From positions 16,695,976 through 16,759,975 of the forward strand of contig NC_088298.1 of assembly GCF_032854445.1 (NCBI RefSeq): a stretch of DNA of 64,000 nucleotides. Direction: 5' to 3'. Below are positions 10,924-23,271 of the stretch, piece by piece (position 1 is the first letter of the stretch; every line of letters begins with the position of its first letter). Under the pieces are notes generated by a model that had not been told where the DNA came from, did not search any database, and saw only the letters and a program-made list of their open reading frames with translations. A program made the position numbers and the translations under genes. The DNA comes from Liolophura sinensis. Lineage: Eukaryota; Mollusca; Polyplacophora; Chitonida; Chitonidae.

Positions 10924-11130
10924 TATCGTACCTCATAATATCACGATATACCACATGCTTGTATAATTTATGTTGATTAATTTTGTCAAACCAGTTCATT
11001 TTTTACTCATTGTATATATTACTCATTGTATATGTACAAATATTATGTCACGGATTATCCGCAGTGTCATCCGTTCGATGCTAATAAAGACGCATCGTCA
11101 CTTGTCGCCCTGAGGATAGACACTCTTAGG
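10924..11130 (+). other. probable 3' untranslated region of the Penelope-like element
   Basis: AT-rich sequence follows the GIY-YIG stop codon. It contains a short direct repeat (ACTCATTGTATAT twice, about 11007-11030) and an AATAAAGACGC stretch near 11082. The element boundary is not visible, and I found no terminal repeat. Confidence 0.4.
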
Positions 11131-12205
11131 TACTGATTTTTCTGTTATTTGCTGCTTAACAGCTTTATACATGTACGACCTTGTTCCCAGGAACAGTTTA
11201 TCCATGTATTATGCCATGCAGCTAAACCACTGCCTGTTTTGACATGTACGTAACATGTTCCTTAGTTACTGCTAACACATATCCTATATAAAGACCTCTG
11301 TGGACATTCATATTCCTTGAAAATAACACGAAGTTTGAAACTGCAGTTGGAACATAACAGAATGTAGAAAGTTAAGAAGGCGTTTTATTTTTTTTCTCAT
11401 ATATATATATATATATATGCAATACACATGTGTCACGCAGAGGTTTTATACAAACTAAAACGCATGGACATCTATTCTATAACAAGCCCAAACTAGTACA
11501 GGGTTACCAGTACTTTAGTATGACGTAAAACACCAATCATGTAAATAATTCAATCAAATATGTAAACCATAATTTACCTACTTCATCGTTCAATGGTTTG
11601 AAAAATAAAATCCGCTATTCTCATCATTTCGATTCACGCATTTGTGATTTGAAGCGAGAAATTGAAACTGTACCACTATACCAGGTTTTTTTTCATTTAA
11701 ATATGACTCTTTGAAGCATTATGTTCCACAGACTAGTTTAAAGTAATGCAGGATGAGTGTAACTCCGTAAAACGACAGGATCATTTTGACTCAGTATTTC
11801 GTTTTTCGTTAATGTTTTCGGGATATAAAATATTGTACTCCGCTATCGATCTCTGAGTAATCAATCTTCCCTTGACAGTGAGGTTTCCTTCTGTTAGCAA
11901 TTGTCCGTCTTAAGTATGACGATCCTGCAAACGCTTCCTGCTATTTAATGATCCACCTACTCGCCGGAAAATGTATTTTGTCCTCAGTATTTTTTATTAA
12001 TGACCTCCCCAAAGACGGCGTCATTTATTTATCCGCCTATCAGGCCTGCCTATGACATTTCCCCTAACAACGTTAAAGACGTTCATTTTCTGAATCTACA
12101 CGTCGTATACCAGTCGTCAACCAATATGATCCAGGTGAATAATCGCATGAATCACCATGCATGTAGTATAGTGGATGAGTACTGAGTAATACTAGGCCCT
12201 ATTTT
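11131..12205. other. non-coding DNA with an AT microsatellite
   Basis: No gene recognised. An (AT)10 tract lies at about 11399-11418. Confidence 0.5.
11399..11418. repeat. (AT)n microsatellite
   Basis: Ten uninterrupted AT dinucleotides. Confidence 0.95.
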
Positions 12206-12219
12206 ACCAGCGCACGAGA

Positions 12220-12284
12220 CCGCCGTCGAATAGATGAAATATTCTGGAGTACGGCGTAAAACACAAATCAAATAAAACAAATAA
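12220..12284 (+). mobile_element. SINE-A 3' fragment with 14-bp target-site duplication
   Basis: Only the last ~65 bp of SINE-A are present (GCCGTCG, GAAATATTCTGGAGTACGGC, tail). The flanks are ACCAGCGCACGAGA at 12206-12219 and ACCAGCGCACTAGA at 12285-12298, one mismatch. This is a severely 5'-truncated insertion. Confidence 0.88.
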
Positions 12285-12298
12285 ACCAGCGCACTAGA

Positions 12299-13520
12299 CG
12301 ATATCTTACACTCCGGAATGATTATTTGCTTTTTTCATTGGTACATTTTATTGATTACTTCTAAAGGAAGAGGCCAAAGAGATACCACAAAGGAGAGATT
12401 CAAGATGTTTTGTCGTTCTTTAAGAGTTAAGATATCAAAAAGAAAATCGGGAAAATACATTTGATTTTATACATTGCAATAAAACTGTCCTGTGATGCAG
12501 CTAGGGTTCTTCAACAAAATTTTATCCCCAGCTTAAGAGATTGCGTTTTTGTACATACATACCAAGACTTAAGCCACAAATGTCCTCATTGCGAATTTAC
12601 GGAAGCACCCGTGATGTTTTATCAGACATTTATCGTCGTCATGTGAACATCCAAACAATGTAAACTAAAAGGGTTTTTCCAAAACAGACGTAAAATTAAA
12701 ACCTCAAGAGAACGGTCGTTGGGAACAAAAGTTAAGCCACAAAATTGCGCTGGAATAAGTAAAAAAAAACACTACAGAGAATAAAACAGAGCTGTTTAAG
12801 GTTTTATTCCAACTGTTGGTGTAATACCTATAAAGATGCAAATTACTCTGCCCTTAACAGCATGGTTTGAGCAGAATCGATACGCTTTCGTGTCCCTGGG
12901 AATATGTCCTTAACCAAGTTGTTGGTGTCACATTATGTATAAGTAGCAATTGTTCCTAACATTTTCATCCATGTAACCAAGCAGCGACTGTTCCCTTGGC
13001 TTGCTGTACAACGTCATGTAGTAAAGTCCTCCACATCTTGATCTACTCTCTGCTCTCCTTTTTTTTTATCTTTCTCCTCACGAACGAAGAATGACACAGT
13101 TGGTAAAAAAATGTTAAGCCATAAAGATAACACCCATGATATGTGTCGACGGTATACAGTAGATCTACGGCATTGTCGTTTTCGGCCTGCTCGAGTAACT
13201 CGCAGTTTTTGTTTATAGTGAGAGAATCGTCCACGAGGATATATCGTGTTATGGTGTTGTTGCATCAAACATGTTCTGTTGGCTGCATTGACCTGAGCGG
13301 TTTTCGACCAACGTTCAACAGAGTGGATACCATGATTCATGTAAATTGATTTCTGACACTATAACCCTTCCTTATCTTGAGGCTATTATTCTATACTATA
13401 AGCTGTCTGTGAATCTTCATATTTTGCTGCTGAAGTTTAGTGTAAAAGGTGCGAATCTCTGTTCCGCAATTATTATTTGCGTCACTACAATACACCATAG
13501 ACAAGCTATAGAAACGCTGT
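12299..13520. other. non-coding DNA, no gene recognised
   Basis: Overlapping small ORFs occur on both strands at about 13014-13349, but none has a recognisable domain or splice context. Confidence 0.45.
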
Positions 13521-13529
13521 CTCGTCGTG

Positions 13530-13735
13530 ACTGACAAACCCTTGACAATTGATGTCTCGTGTTCGAATCCGGCCGTCGCTGGTTTAACTGAAACTTTATG
13601 TCTAGAAGTTTGGGGAAAATTGGTGGATTTCTTCGGGTTTCCTCCATCTCTAAGATTGCCAGCCGTCACGTAAGTGAAACATTCTTGAGGTATACAGAGT
13701 AAAACACCGATAAAATCAATAAATAAATAAATAAT
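13530..13735 (+). mobile_element. SINE-A-like element with divergent tRNA-type head
   Basis: The 3' half is SINE-A-like: GGGTTTCCTCC, GCCAGCCGTCACGTAAGTGA, TTCTTGAGGTATACAGAGTAA and an (AATA)n tail. The 5' part carries GTTCGAATCC, a near-consensus B box, in a context unlike the usual SINE-A head. It may be a subfamily or a chimeric SINE. Confidence 0.65.
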
Positions 13736-13866
13736 ATGAAATTATCATGCTTTTATTCTCACAGAAATATTGGACATAGTAACTGGACATTCCATGCGGC
13801 GTCTGAGAATTGGTTCTAACGTACAGAGACGACAGCTTGAGATGGGTGTGCATGACTGTCATCGTG

Positions 13867-13874
13867 TGACGTCA
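13867..13874. promoter_or_regulatory. CRE octamer (TGACGTCA)
   Basis: A perfect palindromic CREB/ATF consensus site. There is no gene nearby to assign it to, so a chance occurrence is likely. Confidence 0.2.
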
Positions 13875-13972
13875 AATGTCATCTGTCAGTACCTAATCGA
13901 GCATAGAGCTAAGCTTATTTTAAACGCCATTTGTTGACCTTTCCTCTCTGATCCTACTTGGATATGGTCTTG

Positions 13973-13988
13973 CCCCCCCCCCCCCCCC
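13973..13988. repeat. poly-C tract
   Basis: Sixteen C residues, followed by ACCC. A tract of this kind is prone to length error. Confidence 0.95.
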
Positions 13989-14182
13989 ACCCTTACCCCC
14001 AACCAACTTATTAATCTAAAGCCAGGTGTTCTACAACCATAACGCCGGCTACCGTCGTGGAAGAAATATCTCTGACTAAGGACTGAGGGACCAATCAAAA
14101 GATAGATACTCCACCACTCATTTTAGGCATGAAAAAGATAAAATACTTTTCCTGTATTGTTACAAATATATATTTTCTGTGA

Positions 14183-14285
14183 TATTTATTTGATTTCTGT
14201 TTCACGTCGTATTCAAGAATACTTCACTAACGCGAGGGCAACCAGCGTTATGATGGGAGGAGACCGAAAAAGAGCTAGGGGATTT
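14183..14285 (-). mobile_element. SINE-A fragment, inverted
   Basis: Contains ATTTGATTTCTGTTTCACG, CGTATTCAAGAATACTTCAC, and CCAGCGTTATGATGGGAGGA then GACCG, the reverse of the SINE-A 3' half. The tRNA head is missing. Confidence 0.8.
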
Positions 14286-14289
14286 TTTC

Positions 14290-15715
14290 GGTAATAACTT
14301 TCCATTTTGTCGCTGAGCAGTCATTATCGCTGGTGACTTTCTGAAGAAAACTTTTATGTACACATTCTGACTTCGTTGTGCCTGGATCTATAATTTAAAG
14401 ATCATAGAGCTTACCTTTGTGATTAGTGTTTTCGTGCTTAGTGTTAGCGTGCGGCGGTGTGTCCGCAGAAATAACCGCCTAGTTTTCCTGGAAATGGATT
14501 ACAGGGATTCTATGATCATACGTAACTAATGCATGTGGAATGACTTCGGATCCTTTTAACACGACAGTGATATCAATCAAGGCTTTTATACACTTAGCTA
14601 ATTGGGGTGATAGTCTTTTAATGTTTGTAACAAACGTAGCTCCGACATACAAGCATGGGAATCTTTCCTGTGTTCAAAGGTTGTAGCGCTGCGAAAGACC
14701 ATGGTTTGGTCTTTTTTCCCCAACATTACAGTCAGAAGTCTAGACGGCACATCCTCTCTGTACAGGCCCCATTTTCTATCTATATTGAACAATAGGAGCT
14801 CACTCTATGATAAAAGTACACGTATTTCAGTGTTAAAACTGAATATTATTATAAACCTTTGAGTTTGAGATTTGCACTATGATTCCTTTTGTGTCATTAT
14901 AATTAAGCTCTTTTAGACACATTTTTGAACATCTTCTTGTGGATAATGGAAGAATGTAGGCTCGGATAGAATTAGAATAATAACATAATCGGATTAGCTT
15001 CTGTCAAGTTGCGTCACAAGGCACAAGAGATATTGATGAACCAGCCAGAATCTGGTCTGGGATATAAATGTCAAAAGGACTTATCTGACAGCTAATGAAG
15101 AAAGCACATGCTTGCAATATTTATTACCGATTGGTTACATGGCGTGTACGGTAATTTTATCAACGACAAAGCTATTCAGTAATTTAATCATGATTTGGAC
15201 ATCAAATAATGTTCCTGTAATCTTTCTTTTCGTGAAGACATGGGAAATGAGTCGCGGGCTGTAGAGATAAAAATACACTAATCATCGTTTGCACACACAA
15301 ACGCCTTCATGCCTTCATTTCAGAATCACACTAAACCGTCATCATGATGCTTTTGGCAATTCGCCTGTCACGTTTCGCCTGTCACGTCATTGTGTCCAAT
15401 AGCGTAATGCCGGTTAGTCAAGTTGTTATGTATGAAACTTCTTTACCGCCGAAACTGCAACAGAAGAGTTCTTGTTTGAAAGACATCTACAATTTCAATA
15501 GCGACAGAAATTTTGAGAAAAACCTTAATTATTACAAAATAAGCCTCAATAAATTTCTTGCTTACCTTGTTGTTGTTGAGGTTCATTTCATGTGAATGAC
15601 AAATTTAGCCTACGGCTAAATGTCCCACGGCTGGAAACAGTTTTATGTTACTAAGAACCGTGAAGTTCACGTGAAGTAGTGAGGAAACAATATGTAGTCT
15701 TTCAGGAGCAATGGC
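14290..15715. other. non-coding DNA, no gene recognised
   Basis: Chance-length ORFs only. The longest, at 15344-15595 on the plus strand, has no family resemblance. Confidence 0.45.
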
Positions 15716-15719
15716 ATCC

Positions 15720-15840
15720 TGCGGAAGGTGGTGGTTTTCCTCGGTGGCGGTTTTCTCCCACCATATTTATTGCCGCCGGCGTATAAGTAAAATATTTCTG
15801 AGTAGCACGTAAATTTCCAATCAATCAAATAAATACAAAA
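15720..15840 (+). mobile_element. SINE-A 3' half
   Basis: Diverged SINE-A: GGTTTTCCTCGGTGGCGG, CTCCCACCAT, GCCGCCGGCGTATAAGTAAA, TTTCTGAGTAGCACGTAA and a CAATCAAATAAATA tail. Confidence 0.8.
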
Positions 15841-16774
15841 GTAAATTTAGAAGCAATATCGCCTAAATACGACTGTATGATGCGACAGGTGTTCCCGAAA
15901 CCCACGTTGCCCATCCCTTTCGTAGTGACATGGAATAAAGAAAAAAAAACGAGCTCATATATTGGGTGGTTTAGATCTGCTGACGTAGTAATACTTAAAA
16001 CCAAAATAAGTTGTCAAAATCTTTAAAATGTGAAATTCGGATCGGATTATCAACACCGTTCCAAAAGTGTGCAAAATATTTCACCTGTGTATGTTAATTA
16101 ACTCGTGAATAAAACCTCATTAACTTAAAACATTAACAACTAACAGAAACTTACCAAATGTCGGAAATGCGGTAAAAGTGGAAAAATTCAAGAAAATGTG
16201 TTAAACGTCATAATTAAATAAGGTCAAATTTATCAGCTTTTGAGGAATATTGTCGACAAAACCGGTTGATGTGCCCCCCCCCCCACCCCACCCCCCAGGC
16301 CCCACACCGATAGATAGGTGCAACAGTGTTTGCAAGAAGGGATATAGCTACAATTATCACACAGACTATCAAGTGTTATTACTTCACGCAAGAAGCCATA
16401 AAATCCCACAAAACAAAGTGGAAAAAGACAGAATCTCTACAAGGTAAACAACTTACTCTCGGACACTTGAAATTAAATGTGCCCTGCTGGGTTTTCTTTC
16501 TTAATCGTCCGTCTTGACAAGTAAATTTTGATTGGACACTTATAAATAAGTCGGGGTCAATGCACTAAGGCTATGTCTGGCATAGTTCGGAACTGAGATT
16601 GAAGAGTTTCTTATTGACCTACTTCTGTTAATTTTCGTTGCATAAAAAGCCGATGTTCCGCTTGCTTTCGGGTAAGTCGATTGAAAAGTTCTCCTGAAAG
16701 AGTTTGCTCCTTCGCTTAATATACCAAAGACGTGGTCCATGTGCGCTGTTTAAATGTTAATGTATGTTAAATGT
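15841..16774. other. non-coding DNA with a C-rich tract
   Basis: No gene recognised. A C-rich tract interrupted by A lies at about 16272-16300. Confidence 0.5.
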
Positions 16775-16955
16775 GTTGACAACACAGCATTTTGAGTAAT
16801 TCTGGACCAGTGACGTCTTACGCATTTACATGAACAGTTGGAATAAAACCTTTACGGAGGTCAATTGACAAGGGACCAGGTTTCATCGGTTACGCGTGAC
16901 CGTTTGTTAGCGATCACACTGTTGTTGCTGTTTCTGTTTTACCCTCTATGCAGTA
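16775..16955 (-). repeat. repeat C, internally deleted copy
   Basis: Begins TTGACAACACAGCATTTTGA and ends with TACCCTCTATGCAGTA. The middle block (ACATCACTGCATT to the promoter-like ACGCCC region) is missing, so GACGTCT is followed directly by TACGCATTTACATGAACAG. Confidence 0.85.
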
Positions 16956-17427
16956 GAAACTCACTATGCGGGAATTATTCTGGAACAAACCCATCTGAAA
17001 ATCCTGTTTTTGATATGTAGTCTGTTCTAATCTGAACATATAATACCAGTCGTCATTAGCGAGAAAAATGAACGTGGTGCTCAAGATGGTGATGGGGAAA
17101 GTTTTAATGATGGAATATAAAAATAATGTGAGTTGTGAGACGATGTGGGTCAACCTTAAAACAGACTGCAACAAAAATTCTTTTGTAACAGGCTTCTACA
17201 AATGTTATTGGTTATATTACTGTAAATAATTGTTCACTGTTGTATTTCCATTTAACCCTTACAGAGCACTCCGTCGTCTCACTGAAAGTGTACAAATTTA
17301 TTGTTTAGATGATACCCATCTTTTGCATACTTTAAGGAAATAATTTGATTTTTGCAAGAACAAAATATAAACGTATACACATCATGTGGTATTGTGCAGG
17401 CTGTGCCAAAATCATTACGGTCTGATA

Positions 17428-17548
17428 GAAACCCGCGGATGGTCGCGGGTTCCCTTGGGGTATTTCATCCCACCCTAATGCTGGCCGCCGTTGTTTCAGT
17501 GAAATATTCTTGAGTAAGGTGTAAAAAATCAATCAATCAAATGAAATG
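17428..17548 (+). mobile_element. SINE-A 3' half, 5'-truncated
   Basis: Starts within the CGCGGATGGTCGCGGGTTCC block and ends with GAAATATTCTTGAGTAAGGT and an (AATC)n tail. Confidence 0.88.
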
Positions 17549-17907
17549 AACCAAAATCAGTCCTTAAAGACAGAACACCTGGAAGTGGGTACAGAGAGCA
17601 CTCAATAATCTCATGGGAACGGCAAGAAAGAACTCGTGTATTGCTTGCATACATTTAAAAAAGCAAATGTCACAGTGTAAACATGACTGAGTTGTGATTT
17701 GCAGGCTGTGCAAATACAATTGCTTAAACACACGAAAGAACTATTTGTTTTTACCCGCATCTTTGAATAAACAAATTGCTTTGTATTGCAAATAACCCTT
17801 TGACACACACCACTCGAAACTTCGTCTGAAGTAACTATTCTTTCTCACCACTAATATTTTGATAGATTCTGTTGACATTACACGGTTTTTTTTTTTGGTT
17901 TTTTTTT
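17549..17907. other. unannotated gap with T-rich tract
   Basis: No gene recognised. T-rich runs at about 17886-17908 adjoin the inverted SINE-A tail. Confidence 0.5.
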
Positions 17908-18158
17908 TATTGGTGTTTTACGCCGTACTCAAGAATATTTCACTTATACGACGGCGGCCAGCATTATGGTGGGTGGAAACCGGGCAGAGCCCGGGGAAAA
18001 CCCACGACCATCCGCAGGTTGCTGGCAGACCTTCCCACTTACGGCCGGAGAGGAAGCCAGCATGAGCTGGACTTGAACTCATAGTGACCGCATTGGTGAG
18101 AGCCTCCTGGGTCATTACGCTGCGCTAGTGCGCTAACCGACTGAGCCACAGAGGCCCC
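17908..18158 (-). mobile_element. SINE-A, full length
   Basis: A near-complete tRNA-derived SINE in reverse orientation. Read on the minus strand it has GGGGCCTCTGTGGCTCAGTC (A-box region, TGGCTCAGTCGGTTAGCGC type), then GAGTTCAAGTCCAGC (B box), then the GCTGGCTTCCTCTCCGGCCG and CTGGCCGCCGTCGTATAAGT body blocks, and GTACGGCGTAAAACACCAAT at the tail. Flanks ACATTACACGGT (17875-17886) and ACATTAAACCGT (18159-18170) are a likely target-site duplication. This is the best reference copy in the window. Such SINEs are transcribed by Pol III and mobilised by a partner LINE. Confidence 0.95.
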
Positions 18159-18170
18159 ACATTAAACCGT

Positions 18171-18907
18171 GATAATTGGGCGCCATCACATGGCTTGGCT
18201 GCGGCATTTTTGCTAATAAAAATTCTTGTGGTGGTCATGGAGAATTCCTTTTGATCGCTATATACGGACATCCTTACTTTGATGATAGTTGCAAGATGCG
18301 ACGAGTCTTCATTTAGCAACACATTTAGGACTTCATCTGAGAGAATTTGTGACGCAAGTGGAAAGTGTTCATCACCAATCTACTTAGAGTCAAAAGCTCC
18401 AAATTCCAAGATCGCTTTAAGGCTGCTTTCAGATCAATGTGTAAAAATTCGCAAATGACTTACTTGGGGAAAATGTATCGTATACATCCTGCTTTAGTCT
18501 CACGTTTTGTATACACATGTACATTGTTAAAAAATTTTGTTTCAGGGCCTCCTGAAAAACAAAACGCCTTAAACCAAAATTGCGAAAAGGTTGACTCATT
18601 GGTTAGCACAAGTAATATTATAGAACCTCTTCTAATATACTGAACAGAATTTTTTTTGTCGTTAACAAGGGAAAACCATGTGATGCAAATGTGAGACACA
18701 CGTATACCCAACAGCCAAACTGTTCTTCCCCAAAGCCAAAGAAATGCAATGGCGAATTGAGGAAGCCTTAATCGTTCAGTCAACCAGATTAATTTATGAC
18801 AGGAAATAGCTTCAGCAGAGTATACCCACGTAGGTAGGTGCGCCTTAACACACGGAATGTGGGCGTTGAAATCTCAATGGACATCCCTTGTCAGCAATTG
18901 CAACACC
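18171..18907. other. non-coding DNA, no gene recognised
   Basis: Overlapping opposite-strand ORFs at 18365-18783 give no recognisable protein. Confidence 0.45.
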
Positions 18908-18992
18908 AAAGATTACATCATAGAGGGTAAACATAGAGCATCGACGACAGTTTGAAAGTAGGCAACAAGTCACACGTAACCAGTCAAATCCG
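18908..18992 (+). repeat. repeat C, 5' fragment
   Basis: CATAGAGGGTAAACATAGAG, ACGACAGTTTGAAAGTAGGC and GTCACACGTAACCAG follow the repeat C 5' order, with divergence. Confidence 0.65.
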
Positions 18993-19261
18993 AGTTCTTT
19001 TCAAACTCATTTTCCAAAACAATGTCAATTACAAACTGCCAAAGTGATCAGAAGGTATATAACATGAAACATTAGTAAGGTTTCGTGTAGAGAAACTAAA
19101 GAAACTGAAGAGAATCCAATCAGTCAATATCCACATTGTATACTATGTTAATTATGTACCTTTTATTATGTACCTTTTATTATGCGCTTTGATTGCAATT
19201 TATCATATATATGCATATGTAACACTTTCAATGAAAACTTCCATTAGAAGCTAATAACTGT

Positions 19262-19350
19262 ATTTTAAAGACAGCAGCATAGAGAGTAAAGCAAGTGTAG
19301 CGACGACAATTTAATGGTTGGCAAATGGTCACACGTAATCGCTGAAATCG
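19262..19350 (+). repeat. repeat C, 5' fragment
   Basis: GCATAGAGAGTAAAGCAAG, GCGACGACAATTTAATGG, then GGCAAATGGTCACACGTAAT. Resemblance stops after about 90 bp. Confidence 0.75.
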
Positions 19351-22300
19351 TGTCTCATTTATGGCTTTATTTAAACTTCTCTTGTAAATGTAGCAACAGT
19401 AGCACGACATACATCTCCAAACACCATGTCTGACGGAAAATTATGTTAAAAATGCAATCATGTTAATTACAACTTCAAATATCTGCATTTGTATGATACT
19501 GTACTTAATGGTAGTGATCTTCTGCAAATCCAGATACAAAATTCCTAATCTATTTTAGATTAGTGAAGTTTAAACCTTGTGCTCCCGGGAGGAATTACAT
19601 GTCCATAATTGAGAAGTTCATTGAGTTCATTTACAAACTAATTTACAGGAATGGAAATGTACTCCACCTGCGGTATTATTACTTTATCTTATTTCCTGTC
19701 GGCCAGTAAGATCACATGGTCGCACGAAGCTTTCGGAGGCTTACCTGAGGGCAAACCAGGTTCATCGGATAACTCAAAAGGGGGAAAAAGTAGTATGAAG
19801 TCCACCTTAAATTCTGAGCACAGATTACTGACGATCTTTTGTAAGCCGCCTTTTCAGAGAGGAACAGAAAGGAATATGGTCATAAAGTACAAGTTACCAG
19901 AACTAAGAACGTGGCAATTAGTCTTATGACTTTGGAATGTCTTTGACATAAGACATATAAGTCGTATGGTCGGGTTTAGCTTCAGCTGGTTTGACTGTAA
20001 CTTAAATCCATGCGACATTCGTATACCAACCGTCAACCGAAATGAACTTTCCATTTCAATAATACAAAGTCCAATTCCCGAAACTACGTAAAACGCAAAC
20101 CACTTTAGAGGTAGGAAAGTATGTAAAGTACCAAATTAGGATAAAATCATGCAAAGAGAAAAAGTCAACAGATTTAATAATTGATCTAAAGCCCAGGAGT
20201 GTTCTGGGCAAAGGTATGAAAACGTATCCATACCGTGAACCAGTTAAATTGTCGAAAATCAAGGTATACTACTTAGTTGGCAAGGTGGAAATCTAATTCA
20301 ACACTACGAATATATACCCTACCCCTATCTCTGACCTGAAGGCCCCGGTTAAGTGGAAATGGACAAAAGTACTTTCTAACAATGTCACCCAGTCTGCTAA
20401 CAAATATATGGAAGGGTACAGATCCACCAGAACTCATTGACTGGTCGGAGCAGGTTTTTGAAGAAATTATTATCTATTCAATTACCTATTCAGGTTTATT
20501 TTCCCAAGCCGAAACTGATTTTAAAAACATTTCACTGTTCCAGAAGCATTTTCCAAACTTTGATGGAAATTTGATAACTTGAAAAAAGTCTGTTTAAGCT
20601 TAGAAAGTTTTATTAAGTTGCAAGCAGAATAAGCTATCTTTGGCCAGTGGTGCTTTGAGTGATGCCAGATGTTTAAATCCGCAAAGCTAAGTGGTTGCTC
20701 GATTCCGAAAATAAGGCAATGACATGTCTTTTCGCAGATAAATGATGGTTATATCAAGGACAACATTTGCTTGAGAATTTGTATCAAGAAAGAGATGGAA
20801 AAGAAAACACCGAATTAATTCGTAATGGGCAAATGCCTGTGATTTGCAGAACACAATAGATGGACAAAAACTTAAGAAAACTATTTTGAAATTATATTTT
20901 CACTTTTTCACGGAAGTTGTGATTGAACCCAGACATCGTTTGTCCTGACGAGCCCAATATGTATCAACTGTAGATCAGTGACCTGTTATAAATTGCAATT
21001 ACCCTCACTTTTTCCCCTAATTCTTGAACCATGCTGCTAGGATGGTCGTAAATTATTGCCATTGATGCATTTTAGAACTTGTTATCGACAAATTTCATGT
21101 TAAAATCTTTGTTAGATGTCTTTTTTCGTTTTTGTGATTTTTTTATCAGCAGCTGGTCCAGTCAATAAACAGTAACACTAAAACGTCATTTGATTATTTC
21201 TTATGTTAGCGGAGTCAATATAGACGTAGGGATCTGGAGACAAAAATTCCTACAAGCAGATTCGTCAATTTTGTTTGTTCATTTTTCAAAGATATAGGAC
21301 GCATTATTACCTTGAAGAACGGAAGAAGACATTAACTTCGCACAAGATAATTTTCCCGTACTCTATGAATGGAACCAATTTAAACTATAATAACAAAATT
21401 GGAAATGATAAAAGATCTAAAATAGAAATCCAGGAATCAATTTCAATGTCTTATATTTGAAGGTAGATTGCCACCTGAGTAGTAAACCACCTGAGAAAGT
21501 TATGCCTGTAAAGGTGCTATTATTTCATTTATCCCTCTAGGGAAATAACAGATTGCGCAAATAAAGTCACGAAGTCGGCTTGAAATCTTCATAGACGGCA
21601 ATAACTAAATAGGATAGTTAGAAAGTTAGAACATCCACAGCTTCATGAACGCTTTTTATAGTAAGAACGTATGTCTTTAGGTATGTCTCGACAGAGAAGC
21701 ATATGTATAGAACTTTCTCCTGACAAATTCTAGGTTAAAATCCTTATCTGTTATTTATGTAGTAAGAACAGTGTATGAACCAGATTCGGGCAAAAATGAT
21801 AGCTGTGATGAGGAAAATCCAAATGATACCGTCATTACAAAAGAAAATATCAAAGAAAGAAGCTTAAAGGAGACGAGGGAAACAAGCTTATGTTTAGCAA
21901 GAATGTTGTAAAAGCTGGAATTAGCTCTTTAAAACGAATGTCTTATTCGTACTTTCTTTCATTCGTTCGTGCCACGGTTTTATTCAATATTAATGTTTTG
22001 GTACCCGTGTTTTGTCCGGTTAATAATCTAGTACTAATGTATTTTTTATCTCAAAGACTTGGTGTATAAGCACTGTTTCCTTTAGTTGTCTAGTACTGAT
22101 GCTTTTACGAATTTCATCTTTTGACACAAAAGTCGCGTGCATTCTTAAGTTTAATTAATACTTTAGTAACTATGTTAATATCAAAGTTAGTTCTCTAGAC
22201 TTATGTGTAAGGGCTTGATCATTCCCACAACAAATTTAAAAACAAACCACCATAAAACTAATAAATTGAAGTACGAAATTAGGGTGAAAGAGAAGCCGTC

Positions 22301-22552
22301 AGCAGTTTTCATGAGTGACGTCGGCATGCAAATCGTGTACCTCGCTAGTTTATGAAAAGTCGATAATCAAAGTATGTGTCTGAGGTGCGTTTTGATTGGA
22401 ACTGTTCATGCAGATGACCTAATTCAACAGCATTTTGATTAATTCAAGATTATTGACGTCTAATAAAGTTCCTTTCACATCGGTGCAATTTTCTAAAACT
22501 AATTCTGATGAGGCAATGATGCTACATGTATCAAGCCTATAAACACTATAAA
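19351..22552. other. 3.2 kb of DNA without recognisable features
   Basis: No protein-like ORF, SINE or tandem array seen. An ORF at 19651-19929 on the plus strand has no known family character. This is the longest stretch in the window that I cannot annotate. Confidence 0.45.
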
Positions 22553-22826
22553 AGACGTACAGCATAGAGAGTAAGACCAGATCAGCGACGACAATGTGAT
22601 AGTTGGCAAATGGTCACATGTAACCGGTTAAATATCTCCTCCTGTCAATTTTACTCAGTTAGGGTTTTATTGTAACTGTATGTAAACGCAGAAATGGTAG
22701 CAAATTACACGCCCACTAGCACCATGGCTCAAGCAGAATTAAATAAATGCAGTGATGTTAATTACAATTTATCTGACGTCACTGGTCTAAAATTCCTCAA
22801 AATGCCGTGTTGTCATCCCATTTAAT
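22553..22826 (+). repeat. repeat C, near full length
   Basis: Runs from GTACAGCATAGAGAGTAAGA through GCAAATGGTCACATGTAACC, TTACACGCCCACTAGCACCA, TGCAGTGATGTTAATTAC to AAAATGCCGTGTTGTCAT, about 274 bp. No terminal duplication is evident. It is a good reference copy. Confidence 0.88.
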
Positions 22827-23271
22827 ATACATTAAAACAATGCAATGCACTTAGATAAACAGTAATAATAAAACTCTTACTGAGCCAAACCGACAAGAGG
22901 TTGAGTTTCACCGATTTTGTGTTGTCTTTTGAAAACTATCATAATGATGTCGGTATTCTAACTTTACTGTTCGTGCTGATAGTTTTTTTTTATTGCTGTA
23001 GCAGAATTGCATGGTTTTAGGGATTGTTTACGAGTGCCGGACGCTAAGATTGAGACAGGTCTCGATATATGACTTGATCGTTTGTACGATCGACCATTTT
23101 ATGTTCAGATATTTACCAGAAACCCAAGAAAGATGTGGTGATTTACTCGTGCTTGGTATCTTTTACCCATTAGACATACAAATCAAACTAGAAAATATAA
23201 ACAAGAAATTATGCAATGTCATGTTTCTGGTACTAAGTCTTTTAAAGTGCTTATGCGTTTGAGAGCAGAAA

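Noticed and set aside
10924-11130. Hammerhead ribozyme of the Penelope-like element
   Set aside because: Hammerheads are known from such elements, but I found no CUGANGA...GAAA core in this 3' region.
13014-13349. Overlapping ORFs on both strands
   Set aside because: Two minus-strand frames and one plus-strand frame overlap with no family resemblance.
17908-18158. tRNA gene
   Set aside because: The A and B boxes belong to the SINE head; the cloverleaf is not intact and the same head recurs in many copies. The same applies to 43608-43680, 32978-33065 and 52600-52670.
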